Below, in pieces: positions 37,901-48,826 of a stretch of DNA of 64,000 nt (position 1 is the stretch's first letter; every line of letters begins with the position of its first letter). The position numbers were made by a program, and so were the translations under genes. The DNA is taken from NCBI RefSeq assembly GCF_041260155.1, contig NC_091929.1, positions 43,158,244 to 43,222,243 on the forward strand. The letters are read 5' to 3'. A model generated the notes under the pieces. The model did not search any database. It was not told the origin of the DNA and was given only the letters and a program-made list of their open reading frames with translations. The stretch comes from Ptychodera flava (Eukaryota; Hemichordata; Enteropneusta; Ptychoderidae).

Positions 37901-38743
37901 TTCAGCGACTATGCAAGCAACAAATTTGGATACGCCACCGAGGAGATCGGCAAACTTTAGCGGCAACCCTAGACTCGGCACTGACAACATTTTACGCTGA
38001 GGTCCGGACTCAGAAGGCGAACTGTACTCGAAGAAGTCTTTGTGTTTTTGTTTCTTTGCATGTTAGCTTGTTCGGTGTAATAAAAATAATAACACATGAG
38101 AGCTTGGGCAATATCACGATTTTTTGCCTGCCCTCGGGCTGGTGGTCATGATCGAAATACTGATGATGCCCTCGCCTACGGCTCGGGCATCATCAGTATT
38201 TCGATCATGACCACCATCCCTTGGGCAGGCAATAAATCGTGATATTTCCCTCGCTCTCATGTGTTATTATTTAACTGTCGCTCGGAGTTTGTTGACGTAC
38301 CTTAAGTTTCTGTTCTGAAATGTCCAGTTTTCTGGACAACCACTCCACCAGATCCTGATCGGGATAATGTGTTACGTCAAATATTTGTTCCAGTACCGTA
38401 ACCTGACAAATTTTAAAATTTTTTCTTGGCTTTCCAGAGGGTGTATGATCAATGCCACGGCTTCCGATATCAGTAGTACTTCTACATACGGGCACTTCTT
38501 GAGTAGTCAATCTATCATCTGATGTCATTTCAAATCCATGGTATCCTGTTGAACAAAACGAAAAACATAAAAGAAAGCACAAACAAACAAACAAACAAAC
38601 AAACGAATGAATGAATTCATCAAGATACATCAGAACGCTGTGAATTTTGTAGATTCGTCTGTTTTATGTTTTCTACGTGTTTTCTTCTTTAAACGTTTAA
38701 TTGTACCAAGGGACATTGATGAAAGGGGGATTACCATGTGGTT

Positions 38744-38829
<86 letters not shown>

Positions 38830-39349
38830 CACCCACTTTTACTAAACTCAGCATGACTTTAAGTGCTTCAAGTCGACCCCGTGATACACCTACCAATGTG
38901 GACGAACAGAACGAATTTTAGTTTCAAGGAAACTACTTACTTTTATTCACAGGGTCACAAGACGATGACTCTACATCATAGCTTTGTTTATCCCTTTGTT
39001 CAGTGACACAACCAATACCATCACGCTGCTGCTGATCCATCGATGAGAAACTGTATTTTACTTTTTGTACCGATAGAGGTCGCTTCAGAATATTTTCGAT
39101 GGAATGACAATGTCCTGATTTTATTTGGTGTGACGTGTTTTCCATGCCTTGAAAAGTTGTTTCTGAATCTTTAATCGATACTGTTGACTGTGAAGATTTG
39201 TTGGTATGTTTTTCAACAATTGACTGGTACTCTTGATGTTCTGGATTCAATTTCGGTTCCATAAGCTCTTCTACTTTGCTGACAGATCGTCCACAGTTAC
39301 TAGAGCAGGACATCCCGTATCCGTTCTGTTCAACATTCGAAAATGTCAT
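34975..39349 (-). CDS. Divergent paired-like homeobox protein (3 exons, 315 aa)
   Basis: Coding exons: 39349-38941, 38545-38301 and 35268-34975. All junctions are GT-AG, with phases 1 then 0, totalling 948 nt including TGA. The homeodomain is residues 173-232. It has R5, F8, L16, F20, W48, F49, Q50, N51 and R53, the recognition helix VWFQNKRARWKKR, and an intron exactly between positions 46 and 47, as in many PRD-class genes. Gln at 50 marks a paired-like rather than K50 class. Exon 1 carries HSIENILKR (82-90), an eh1-type motif that recruits Groucho/TLE corepressors. No paired domain, OAR motif or LIM domain is visible. The short layout of eh1 plus Q50 homeodomain recalls Hesx/ANF proteins, but helices 1-2 (CQVTVLEQIFDVTHYPDQ) are too divergent for naming. 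It is a nuclear DNA-binding, likely repressing factor. Confidence 0.9.
35427..35665 (-). mobile_element. Family A MITE, copy 8 (truncated)
   Basis: TTAAGGGAGTTCGTGCCTCG at one end and AAAATGGCCGCCATCCCTGT inside; similarity breaks off in GATTTTCACAAAAATGAGCC. It lies in intron 2 of the homeobox gene. Confidence 0.8.
35830..36035. repeat. Large palindrome, family K copy 1
   Basis: Outer arms ACACATATTGACTGGC / GCCAGTCAATATGTGT and GGGCAACAGCATACGTCT / AGACGTATGCTGTTGCCC; inner arms GTGAGTCACCCCCAAAAACA / TGTTTTTGGGGGTGACTCAC around the centre GAGGCCGTAGGCCGAG. The sequence TGTGTTACAAAACG at 36494 mirrors 36011-36024, so the element may extend to about 36507. Confidence 0.85.
36508..36570. repeat. 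Three 21-bp tandem units
   Basis: TGATGATGCCCTCTGCGAA is repeated three times with small changes. GATGATGCCCTC also appears in the centre of the 38.1-kb palindrome. Confidence 0.8.
36640..37755. repeat. 149-bp tandem array with hairpin left end
   Basis: Six units with the anchor GATACGATCCAATATGGC at 36823, 36972, 37121, 37271, 37419 and 37568, giving spacings of 148-150 bases. Each unit contains CGGCCATTTT, ACGATTTTTTCATGTAC and TTCAAACTTGGTACAAGGA. The left end has a GC-rich hairpin (GTCCCCACGGACACCGTCCG then GGGGGGAC). The right end has AACAAGTGGGGACT, the complement of the AGTCCCCAC at the left. The period is not divisible by three, so the open frames across the array are chance. It is possibly the body of a non-autonomous element. 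Confidence 0.85.
37818..38052 (+). pseudogene. Crypton-type tyrosine recombinase fragment
   Basis: Plus-strand translation, across interrupted frames, gives VNSKRTKMATRNAISVFSDY, then LDSALTTFYAEVRTQ, then GELYSKKSL. This order matches the N-terminal (core-binding) part of Crypton-derived tyrosine recombinases of the KIAA1958/ZMYM type, where N-[ST]-K-R-K-T is followed by FF-x-E-V-R and G-E-x-Y. The catalytic half is absent and the frame is broken at about two places, so this is a decayed DNA-transposon fragment. It lies antisense inside the homeobox gene's second intron. Confidence 0.6.
38075..38275. repeat. Large palindrome, family K copy 2
   Basis: Arms AATAATAACACATGAGAG / CTCTCATGTGTTATTATT on the outside, TGGTGGTCATGATCGAAATA / TATTTCGATCATGACCACCA inside, with CCTCGCCTACGGCTCGGG at the centre. 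The centre is similar to that of the 35.9-kb palindrome. The right end abuts exon 2 of the homeobox gene by about 25 bases. Confidence 0.85.
38748..38826. repeat. (CT)n microsatellite in homeobox intron 1
   Basis: About 39 CT units inside the 395-bp first intron; on the transcript strand this reads (GA)n. Confidence 0.95.
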
Positions 39350-39415
39350 TGGAAATGAGAAGTCGGTTTGATTCAGTGAGACGCATTATTTGTTTGACTA
39401 AATGACTTGTTAAAT

Positions 39416-39422
39416 GAGAGAG

Positions 39423-39479
<57 letters not shown>
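39416..39479. repeat. (GA)n microsatellite upstream of the homeobox start
   Basis: About 31 GA units with one break, 67 bases upstream of the homeobox ATG. On the coding strand it is a (TC)n tract and could lie in the 5' UTR or promoter. Confidence 0.95.
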
Positions 39480-39480
<1 letters not shown>

Positions 39481-40707
39481 ACAAACAACTAAACTCGAAC
39501 GACTATAGATCAGTTAGCGTTGTTGATGACGCATTTAATTCCTACAACTCAAACTTTAGTCTACTGTTGGTCCCTCTATATCTGAACAACTGAATTCTGA
39601 ATATTTTCCGATTTCAAGTAGTAAGTGTGTTAATTTATGCAAAGTGAAACTCCTTTAGCATTGTAAATTGTAACTGACGTCAGATTAAACCATAGACAGT
39701 AGGAGGGGGCTGGCTATCTATGACTAAACACACACCTTAGGGATTCAGTCAGAACAACTACTAGTAAGTGTATTCTCTCTGACCAATGAATGTTTCATTG
39801 GATGCCGTTGATAAGATATTCTTCATCCCTCAATACCAAAAATACCTGTGCAATGAACTTAAGTTTGAAGTTAGCTTATAATTATAGTACAGTAACCTTA
39901 ATTTATTACACAGGAGAATCTTGACTTGATATGCAAATGATATTACGAAATAGTAATATTACCCAACAGTAATGCGAGCCCCTGTAACGCATCTGTTGTA
40001 TTGGTATTAGAAACTTGAAATGACATTCTTATTGGATTGTGTATGTCTCATTTTTCTCTGGGTAAATGTAAATATAAATGATTATTGAATCTACAGTAAC
40101 GAGGTGTGTCTTCGATCTGTTTATTTGTTAATATTTTAGAATCTCAGAAATTAGTGTAATTGACCTGAAGTGTGCCTTTCAACTGAAAGATCTGCTGATG
40201 TGTACCGCCCATAGGCATTGCCGAAGAAAGAAAGTTTGTTGAACAGCAAATCTGTTACAACATTTGCATATTTTCCATTGAAACGGTCGGGTGGCATTTC
40301 ATTCCCAGTCTTGAGATAAAAAAAGCAAGATTCTGTTGTTCAAAAAGTATCATCCTTTTTGCTGATATGGGATCTACAGGTTGGTTGAACCATGGAGTAC
40401 CAGAACTATTTTGCAACGTCTGCAACACCTCGAAGAAATACATAGACCTCATTGTTAACATTATTCAATCTACCAAATTTTCAGATGTTCGTCTGTTCGT
40501 ACAACTACCTGTAAACCGCCATCTTCTTGAGTGTGTACCCGAAACTTGAAAAACAGTGTTTTATCGACTTGTAACAGTACTCTCGGCCATTTTTGACCGT
40601 CCACCTCAAGGTTATAGTATAAGAATGTTACCAGAAATCACAAGTGAATAAACTCCATCGTCTTTACCAGTAATAGAAGATGACGTGACAACAAAATGGT
40701 TTCATCA

Positions 40708-40733
40708 CGGTTACTCTACGGGTAGAGTAACCG
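40708..40733. repeat. Short perfect hairpin
   Basis: CACGGTTACTCTAC then GTAGAGTAACCGTG around a centre of one or two bases, flanked on both sides by GGTTTCAT. Confidence 0.8.
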
Positions 40734-41973
40734 TGGTTTCATAGTAGTTTCATACACTGAACACACGTAACATGTACATGTGTTTTGATTGAAGAAGACA
40801 GTAGACGCATAGGAATGTAAAAAAAGGGCACAGGGGTCTACAGTTTCAATGTCTAGTGCAGTGTTTGGCAGAAAAAGTAAATTGTAGCATACCTGAATGT
40901 CGACAGCAGTCGAAGAGGTGTTCACTGGAAGAGAGTTGGACAAGTTCTGACTTGGAATGAATCATCACTGAATGGAAGCTCAAACTCTGTATGCAATCAG
41001 AGTCTTGTGACAACAGAAGACATTCACACTCTTTAAAAGCAATTACACCAATCAAAATATACAATGTAAACAAGAAAGCTTAATTCTGCTGCCAATTCCC
41101 GCCATTGAAGTATTAATGTATTCTTTGATCGTTGAACTACATTCCTATGCATTTATGCAAGGAACACATTGTTTCATTGACAATATCATGAGGTGCTACG
41201 CATGTGCCAATCACAAGTAAAGGGTCTAGGATATTCCTTTCATAAACTTTTTGTTCTGTGGCGACACACTCGAGAAAAAGTAACCTGTTCTTCAAGATGA
41301 TTGATAAATCAACAAAGAAAGCAAAGCTCAAACTTTGATTGGCAGAAATCGTAATTAACCCGTTTTTGTAACAGCCTGCATTAGACCATGCAGCTAATCC
41401 ACCATTACACAGTTTCGGTCTCACACGTTCGCAAAACATCTACGGCGCATGCTTTAGCGTTTGAAAGAGTGAAAACATGTCTTTTACATTTTTGGGAGAA
41501 AATCTGATAGTCGCACGCCTAAAACGATAGCACGTACCACCAAAAATAAATTTTAATGACGTCAACAGTATGTTGCGTATGATTGAAATGAGATGTGTCG
41601 GTACAAATTGTCTAAACATCGTCTCTAACTTATCCGATGAATTTGGAGTTTTTCATTATAGCCGTTGTCTGAACATGTTTTTAAAAATCTAAACTAAAAG
41701 TTGTGTCTTCCACACTGTCATATTCTATTTAAGAAGCGATTCAAAATTCCCTTCACTGTTTGCCTTAACATCAGTAAAAGCATGAAAAGGCTTAAGTGTG
41801 ACATTCTTGCGTGTGAGAGCTATATTTGTTATCTCGCAGTGCTGAGCCAAAAATCAATCGTAGGTAACACGCCTGCATTCCTTGCCGTAACGAGGAGAGT
41901 ATGAATCAATCTGTAGAATATTAGAGTCGACACTTTTAAACAATTTAATGGCAGTTTATGAAATTTATAATTG

Positions 41974-41976
<3 letters not shown>

Positions 41977-42046
<70 letters not shown>
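41977..42046. repeat. (TA)n microsatellite
   Basis: About 35 uninterrupted TA units. Confidence 0.95.
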
Positions 42047-42050
<4 letters not shown>

Positions 42051-42897
42051 CTGAGATCGCAAAATTCAAATTCTACACGCGCAAATTATTAAATTGCATT
42101 TATTCTATAAATGTGTGGTATGGCGTCATCTGGACTAGTGACTGCTTTGCCAAAAGAGTGAAGCAAGACGAAACACGATTTAATATCATAATGCCGTCTG
42201 TGTCGATTATTGAAGTAAGTTCATATCGGATTAACATTTTCAATTAAAATGGCGAGATGTATTATCGCTAAATGGGACGACAGAAACGCGTTTGAGGTGT
42301 AATGCAACAGTATATTAGAATTAATATCTCGACAATCGATTGCAATTAATTCATCGTTATCAGCAAGGAGCGACGCTGATTAAACGCTGTTGTTTCCATA
42401 AATAACATTTTGCATACAAGTAATGGCATGATTAATATGCTAATCACATCAGACACCATGTCTAATTAAAACATGCCTTCAGCGAAGTAAAAAATTACGA
42501 TCTGGTTTGCAATTTTAGTATTTACTGTTGTGAGATCCTTAGTTTGGCAAGTGAATGATGGCATGTTCGATTTGCGTTGGACAACATCGAAAGATCAGGG
42601 AATGCAACGAAAGTCATAGTGTAGTATTATCAGTGTATGCTATGTAATTATTGAGGTCTGGATTAAGAATTGACGGATTAATGAATTACATTGCTTCCAT
42701 AACGGGAAATTAATCAAATTCGCCTTTCGCGAACCTCTAATGAAAACGAGCAAGTAATAGAATAGACTCGAACTAAAAGATTCAATCGTGCGTGGGAATG
42801 CTAAGGGGAATCTGTTAACGCAGGGTATAGTGTGCTAATGTCCCTACCAGAATGGCAATTCGTAGGCTTAAACCTAATCTTCTTTCAACACTAAATA

Positions 42898-42898
<1 letters not shown>

Positions 42899-42967
<69 letters not shown>

Positions 42968-42972
42968 TCTCT
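42899..42972. repeat. (CT)n microsatellite
   Basis: About 36 CT units with one CC near the right end. Confidence 0.95.
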
Positions 42973-43505
42973 TTTACAGGAGCAAAATAATGGTGCAATA
43001 TTTAAAATTGATCTTGAAAGTTAAAGATGACGTAACAATGGAGATCACGATGCACAACGAATAAGACATTCGACGAAAGTGTTATTTCAATAAATATGAA
43101 CTTTTAATGATACATACTCTATCACTTATGAAAAATCTAAAAATGTTTTTATTCGCTATATAACAAAAGGAAAGCAAGGAAAATTGTGATTGCTGAGTCA
43201 AAGTGCCTTATATAAATTCAGTTGTTTGTTCCGGAGTGCATTTAGCTATCCCTACTGACACCTGTGCTACAGTAAATTACAAAACCATTCTCCGCTAGAC
43301 ATGCAGGACAGGTACACACGACACGAGCAATAAATAAGCATTAACCATACACACAGTTTGAGCTCCATTAGCTGTAACCTTTGACACACATTCCATTAAT
43401 TTTGTTCCATTTGTGAAATACAGTCCATTATTCTACTCCCAGTCCCATCGTCACCTCGCCAAATGCTTAATGTCCCATTACACGTACACATGCAGAATGT
43501 ACGTA

Positions 43506-43844
43506 TTAAGGTAGAACAGATGTTCGGACTCTCAATTTTCAAAATATTTTCTGATTTAATGCTTGTTAGAACCCATTTGGAAGCTCTTTGAGTAAGAAAA
43601 CTTTTCACAGTCTTGTGAAAATTCAAAATTGTATTTTTCCCCCAAGAGCTAACCCAGGGATGGCGGCCATTTTGAATTTCAAATATCGGTCAATTTAAGG
43701 AAATTTGTTTCCATAGTTCCGAAATTTTCAAGACGACTCAAGATTTTTATTCACGATTGTCAAAGAGAGTGGTTGAAGGTTTCCTTGAGCAAAGTTTTGA
43801 ACAAAATTTTAAGTCTTACAATCTCGAGGCGTATACTACCTTAA
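43506..43844 (+). mobile_element. TTAA MITE, family A copy 9
   Basis: TTAAGGTAGAACAGATGTTC on the left and GTATACTACCTTAA on the right, with GGGATGGCGGCCATTTTGAA inside; 339 bp, nearly intact. Confidence 0.9.
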
Positions 43845-44882
43845 TGTTCAAAGTTGTTTTTGACGAATGATTTTCAGTCAGGTAACGTCGCATATTGTAC
43901 ACAAGGTGTCGTATTTACGGGGCAAATGTTTTGTACAAAGAACACGTATTTTTTTCTGGAACAAAAATAATGAAAATGTTATCAAAATTAAAGTATACCG
44001 TCTCTTTAATAAGATTTGAACAATATTTGAAAAAAGTGCTACTATAACAGACTATTCATGTGGTTCTATCATAGCTAAGTTATAACTAGTCTTCAAAGTT
44101 GCCGGATTGCGTCACAACAACGTCAATCTCTATTCTAATGGGTAACTTTTAACATCACCCCATTCAGGAGAGACCAAGTCCAGTGGTATGAAGTCCAGGA
44201 CCGACCATACAATACTAGTAGTTTTCTATAATCAGCAAATGTGCCGCTACACTGGTGACATGACACAGACCGCTAAATACTGAATGCATATGTTTGGTGA
44301 AGAATTGTGAATGACTTATTTACCAATCAAAAAATCGTCATATATTGTCTAATATGTTGATGTTGACTCGGTTTGATTAGATTCAGATGTAAAGATGGCG
44401 GCAGACACCTCCCTCTAGATACGATCAACAGCTAACAAGAACAGTAAAGAATAAGCAAAGGTGGGAACGCCGTCATATCCAATCTACATCTGGTTATCAG
44501 ACCAACTATCAGACCTCCAGATGATAAAATGGGTTTGTATACCCGTGGAACAATATTTTACTGTAAGATTGTAAATATAAAGGGAAAGAAAATGATTGTC
44601 AGAACTTTTCAAGGTCTCCTCTTTGATTCTACCGTCAAATCTCGACTTTACAACGCTCAGTTATGCCAGAATTGGGAATGGGGGCTTGCACAGAGGCCGC
44701 TAGACAACTTTCATGTGCGCATACACACTATCATTTTTTCGGGAGTCTGTTTCCGAGAGGAATGGCGGGAAACCTGCTAATATCTCGTCTTTGGTCAAAT
44801 ATATTGATGAACACATATGATGAAAATATTTTATGAGTTTAGCAGTACCTGACATGTGCGGTCATTTCAGGGTAAATAAAAC

Positions 44883-47571
44883 TTAGACGGCAGTTTCTTG
44901 GTCGGTATTTGTTGGATGTTTTACAGCTCTGATGGTGATTGCTTCAAGATGGCGATCATTATTTTCAATATGGCTGACTATCTCTTCATTCGCGGTTTCA
45001 AAATCATCGCCAGGTGGCACTTCTGTAATACAAGTATCATCGTTTCGTTTGTTGGAATTGTAGTGTACGGGAACGAAATAGGGTGTGAACAAAACGCCCT
45101 CATAGTTCCAAATTGCTTCCGCAACGTCATTTCGCAATATGTCGTCATGGATTTGCCGCGATTTGGGCGATTTCTGGGATAGATTTATCACTTTTGGCAG
45201 AATCGCTACCGCGGCCGTGGCTATGAGCGAAAACGAAGGATCGCTGTTGAAGGTGATGATAATTTCAAAACATACAGCGATGAAAAAGGCTTTCAGTAAA
45301 AATATTTTGAATTTGTGAAAATATCGGTCACTGATGGGACTAACTTCATCACAAATGGAATGAAACAGACTTCGATGGATACTTTCTGTCTTACCATCGC
45401 TGCTTTCAAAGACAAGCACGTCACTATAAACCAGTTTGTCTGCTGTAAGTTGTTTCAACGGCCCGATTTCTTTGATGAATACGTGTTTGCAGAGCGCGTG
45501 CCTCTTTTGATAATCGGGCAGACGACAAATTTCAAACATGAGCTTTTTTACGGTTATGTAGTGTTCATTGATATCGTTAACGGCTCCGTACCAGTACATT
45601 ACTATGGCAACGGCACACGTGACGTAGGGTAGGGTGGTTTTGAGGTCAACGGCAATGCCCGATAAGATATTGACACCAGCAATGACTATAAAATACGCAA
45701 ACACTGTGATTAAAAACAATAAATACATAAAACAGTAACAGTACAGGAGATGCAGCATCACTCGGCATGAAAAATGCTCTCCGATTTCCTTTCCATTATA
45801 AATTCTATTCGAACTCTGTAAAACAGACACAGTTCTAACCATGAAACTAAGCAAAGGAATTTTCAACAGCAGTTTCAAGATTAATTTGAAAATTTTAAGT
45901 ACCAAATATATCGGACAAAGCAAAACTGATTTCAGACTGGTCTGGCCGTCTTCGGGCCAGTATTTGACTAAGTTCGCTGGAAATGTTGAGTCCACTCGAA
46001 AGGCAGATCTCGTCGTAGAGGGCCCTGAAAAAGAATTTGTAGATTTTTGACCCGTCGCTTCCAGCTGGCTCGGGTTGCTGAGATGCTTGTTTGATTATCA
46101 GCCGTGTTAGCTCACCTCTGTCATAAAACAACAAAACCATGGACAGCATGCAAAACACCAGTAGAAAGAAAAAACCAAACCCGACATAAATTTTCGATGT
46201 AAATATTTTTTTCACGTAACTGATGTTTGACTGGTCTTCATGGACGAGTTTGGTTACCTGTGTATTGTAGGTCAAATATGTGGTGTCAAGTTCATCCTGG
46301 TGTGTGTCAATCCAGGTCATGGCGTCAAGTGCGATGTAGTAAGCAAGAGGGCAAATCACCAACATCAAGGTAAAGTTTCGAAGACACTCATAGACGTTGA
46401 TGAACGTACATGAACCCAGAGAGCCACAGCGACGCTTCGTAAAACAGAAACGATCCGATTTTCTGTTCACATCCGGGTTATAAACCTTACAAAGGCAACA
46501 TAAACGATATATCCATTGAAGTGGGCCAATAGGAATGCTCTTGTCATAATGCAACATATCCCATTCTTCGATGACAACCAATCGTTGATTCGCTTCTGTG
46601 TCTTCAAGCTGATATACTTTCGGCAACTCCCAATTGGCGGGAATTAATTTCAGGACGACGAACGGTAAACAGAAGAGAACCAAGATAAGTACTAAAAGCA
46701 TCACAATAAATTGAGTTGATTTGAAAAATGTGTTGCTAATATATACTCTTTGACAACGACCGATAAAATCAGAGTTTCTCTTATCGGCATCAGCACCGCA
46801 ACAGTGATATTTGACATACCCCGTGCTTTCTTCATTGTCGTCGAAATCGACCGCGCGATAACAAAGCCTGGTATTTGAATTGTCTTCGTGCAATACTTGA
46901 CCCGTGACGTTGACTCTCAAAAAACGAAGCATTGTATCCATTTTGCAGTCCCCCGACAACGCAGTGATACAGCCCGCTGGTTTCGACATCAAATCAATCT
47001 CCAGGCTCCGAAAGGTGTACACGACAGTTTTCATTGACGTTTCTTCAACTTTATTCGGTAAAACCAACACAGAAGTGTCGTCTCGTAACCAACTTGCCGT
47101 GTCCGGTTGATAATAGTTGGTCGTATTTACGTACAATGGGCGTGGATCTGGTTCGTTTAAAACGTTGACACGAAAAGTAATTTTGCGGACACCCACTCTT
47201 ACGTATTCAGCTAGCTTCCGCAAAATATCTTCAAAGTCTTTTTCTTGACTCGCATGAAGGTTACATGTACTTGAAGAGTGTTGACAAGCTTGCTTTTGTT
47301 GCGGTCGTTCGGTCTCAGGTGTGTTCGTTGGATGTGTTGACCTGGTTTCAGAACTCACAAAGCTGTCGGAATTTGCATGAGTTGTACCGCCACGGGCAGT
47401 ATTGGTGTTCAAAACGTACTCCACAAGAGGCGTTTCTGACACGAACGGTGAAACCGTCGTTCTCGTGAAGTTTTCGATATTTTCTGAGTCTCCCCGAATT
47501 GTAGAGACGCTCGGGATCGCTGCCGAGACGGCAAAAGTGAGGATAACACCGGCCACCAATAGGTAATACAT
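44883..47571 (-). CDS. Orphan multipass membrane protein (2 exons, 865 aa)
   Basis: Exon 1 is 47571-46116 and exon 2 is 46024-44883, separated by a 91-nt GT-AG intron (donor AGAG|GTGAGC, acceptor TTCTTTTTCAG|GG, phase 1). Splicing joins two frames that otherwise look like separate overlapping genes. The start is the ATG at 47571, followed by a signal peptide (MYYLLVAGVILTFAVSAA). An extracellular region to about residue 280 has paired Cys (YHCCG) and several N-glycosylation sites. About eight hydrophobic segments follow, near 285-312, 398-417, 459-482, 519-548, 574-605, 617-640, 724-745 and 750-768, then a charged tail with CITEVPPGDDF. No family is recognised. If the intron is retained, translation ends at 45895 after 44 further residues of exon frame. 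Likely a plasma-membrane protein; function unknown. Confidence 0.8.
46025..46115 (-). other. 91-nt intron or retained coding segment
   Basis: The sequence between donor and acceptor is open in the exon 1 frame (ELTRLIIKQASQQPEPAGSD). That frame stays open a further 130 bases past the acceptor, to a stop at 45897-45895. The first about 130 bases of exon 2 are thus readable in two frames: one gives RALYDEICLSSGLNISSEL, the other FRVDSTFPANLVKYWPEDG leading into the remaining membrane segments. Confidence 0.7.
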
Positions 47572-47942
47572 CGTGCACTCACTGTGGAATTTCTCAGGAA
47601 TGTTGAACCAGTTGTCGCTCGTACAAGTCACGCTTCACTTTCCACGGCAAAAAAGTAGTTTGGAAATCTTTCAAGCCATGAAATCCGTCGCAAATATCAC
47701 TTCGAGCTGTAAGTGAAAGGCAAAAGTTCGTTTGTAAGAATGTAAAAGCTCTGAGGCAGAAACGAGCCCTACATAAACTGACCTCTTAAATTATTGTTGA
47801 ACCAGCCATTGTGCGCCTATTTTAGTGACAATTGTTGGAATTATGTCACGTGACTTACCTGGCTTTCAGCTCAACGCGCCACACTTTCAATTACCCTGGA
47901 AAAAAGTTCATTGAGAGTGCTGCCAATAACTGACCACACACA

Positions 47943-48146
47943 ATGGCGGTCTTTTCGTCAATGCGGATCAACGACAGATTATTTTTGTATTCAGTCACTT
48001 CAATTGAAACCCATCCCAACCCCGAGTATACAACGGTCACGGAGATTTCAGACGACAAGCTAATCAACATAATGCTGGCTCTAAAACGCGGAAACAGATG
48101 TAATCAGGCGGATTACAAAGTCTTTCAATTTTGTCTGAGACACTAA
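47943..48146 (+). other. Short open frame with 2A-like phrase
   Basis: 67 codons from ATG to TAA, starting ACAATGGCGG. It contains SIETHPNP, which resembles a decayed 2A-like motif (D-[VI]-E-x-N-P-G-P) known from the 5' ends of some marine LINE ORFs and immune receptors. The rest is not recognised. It starts 372 bases from the membrane-protein start on the other strand. It could be a small exon, a LINE remnant or chance. Confidence 0.2.
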
Positions 48147-48599
48147 AAGCTATACAAATGACTCGCAGTAAATGGAGTGTGAGTTCCGTACTACATATCT
48201 TATACAACAACCAAACCAGCGACTGCACGTAAACATTGACCCCGAGAAACTTTTCTCTCGAGTGTCTATGACTGAAGACACTGTCCTATCCTCGCAGAAA
48301 TGACCGATTTTTAATATTCAAGAGCGTCCCCCCGGAATGTAGCATACAGTTTCAGAGTATATAATTATTCATCGATACTAAAGATTTTATCCTCGCCCTT
48401 CTAATTTTGTTGGCAATGAAACTTGAAATATTAATTGAACTACAAACTATGTCAAATACGCAGAAATATGAGGGTTTTCTTTACACTGTGTTATTGAAAA
48501 CGTTGATCGTTGGAAACGTTTCTGAACTGAGTTCCTACCTACGTAAGCGACTTCCTAACAAAATATCGACACTGGCTAAAGTAGATTACCCTCCAAGTT

Positions 48600-48826
48600 T
48601 TAAAGGGAGGTGTCGTCGGAACTGCGCTCAAATGTCGTATGGGGCCCATACGACCAATGTTAGCACATGTATCCAAACTACGACGGCGATTGCAAGGTTA
48701 AACATGTTTGTCATAATGTACATTGTCAAATTTAAATGTTAACGTGATGCATCTAGATACAGTCCATTTTATTGACAAGAAAGTCGCACAGGCGCAGTTC
48801 CGACGGCGATCCCCACCCTCTAAAAT
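48600..48826. mobile_element. TTAA element, family H copy 2
   Basis: TTAAAGGGAGGTGTCGTCGG then AACTGCGCTCAA on the left; GGCGCAGTTCCGACGGCGAT then CCCTCTAA on the right. The internal TTTGTCATAATGTACATTG and AAATTTAAATGTTA match the copy at 22212. Confidence 0.75.

Larger units (their letters stand above)
39350..44882. other. Spacer between the homeobox and membrane-protein genes
   Basis: No supportable gene. It holds three long dinucleotide repeats, a short perfect hairpin at 40708-40733 and one family A MITE. The minus-strand frame at 41439-41137 (100 codons) has no recognisable content. Confidence 0.45.

Noticed and set aside
47571-47631. Upstream in-frame extension of the membrane protein
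   Set aside because: The extension would start at GTG; the first ATG at 47571 directly begins a good signal peptide.
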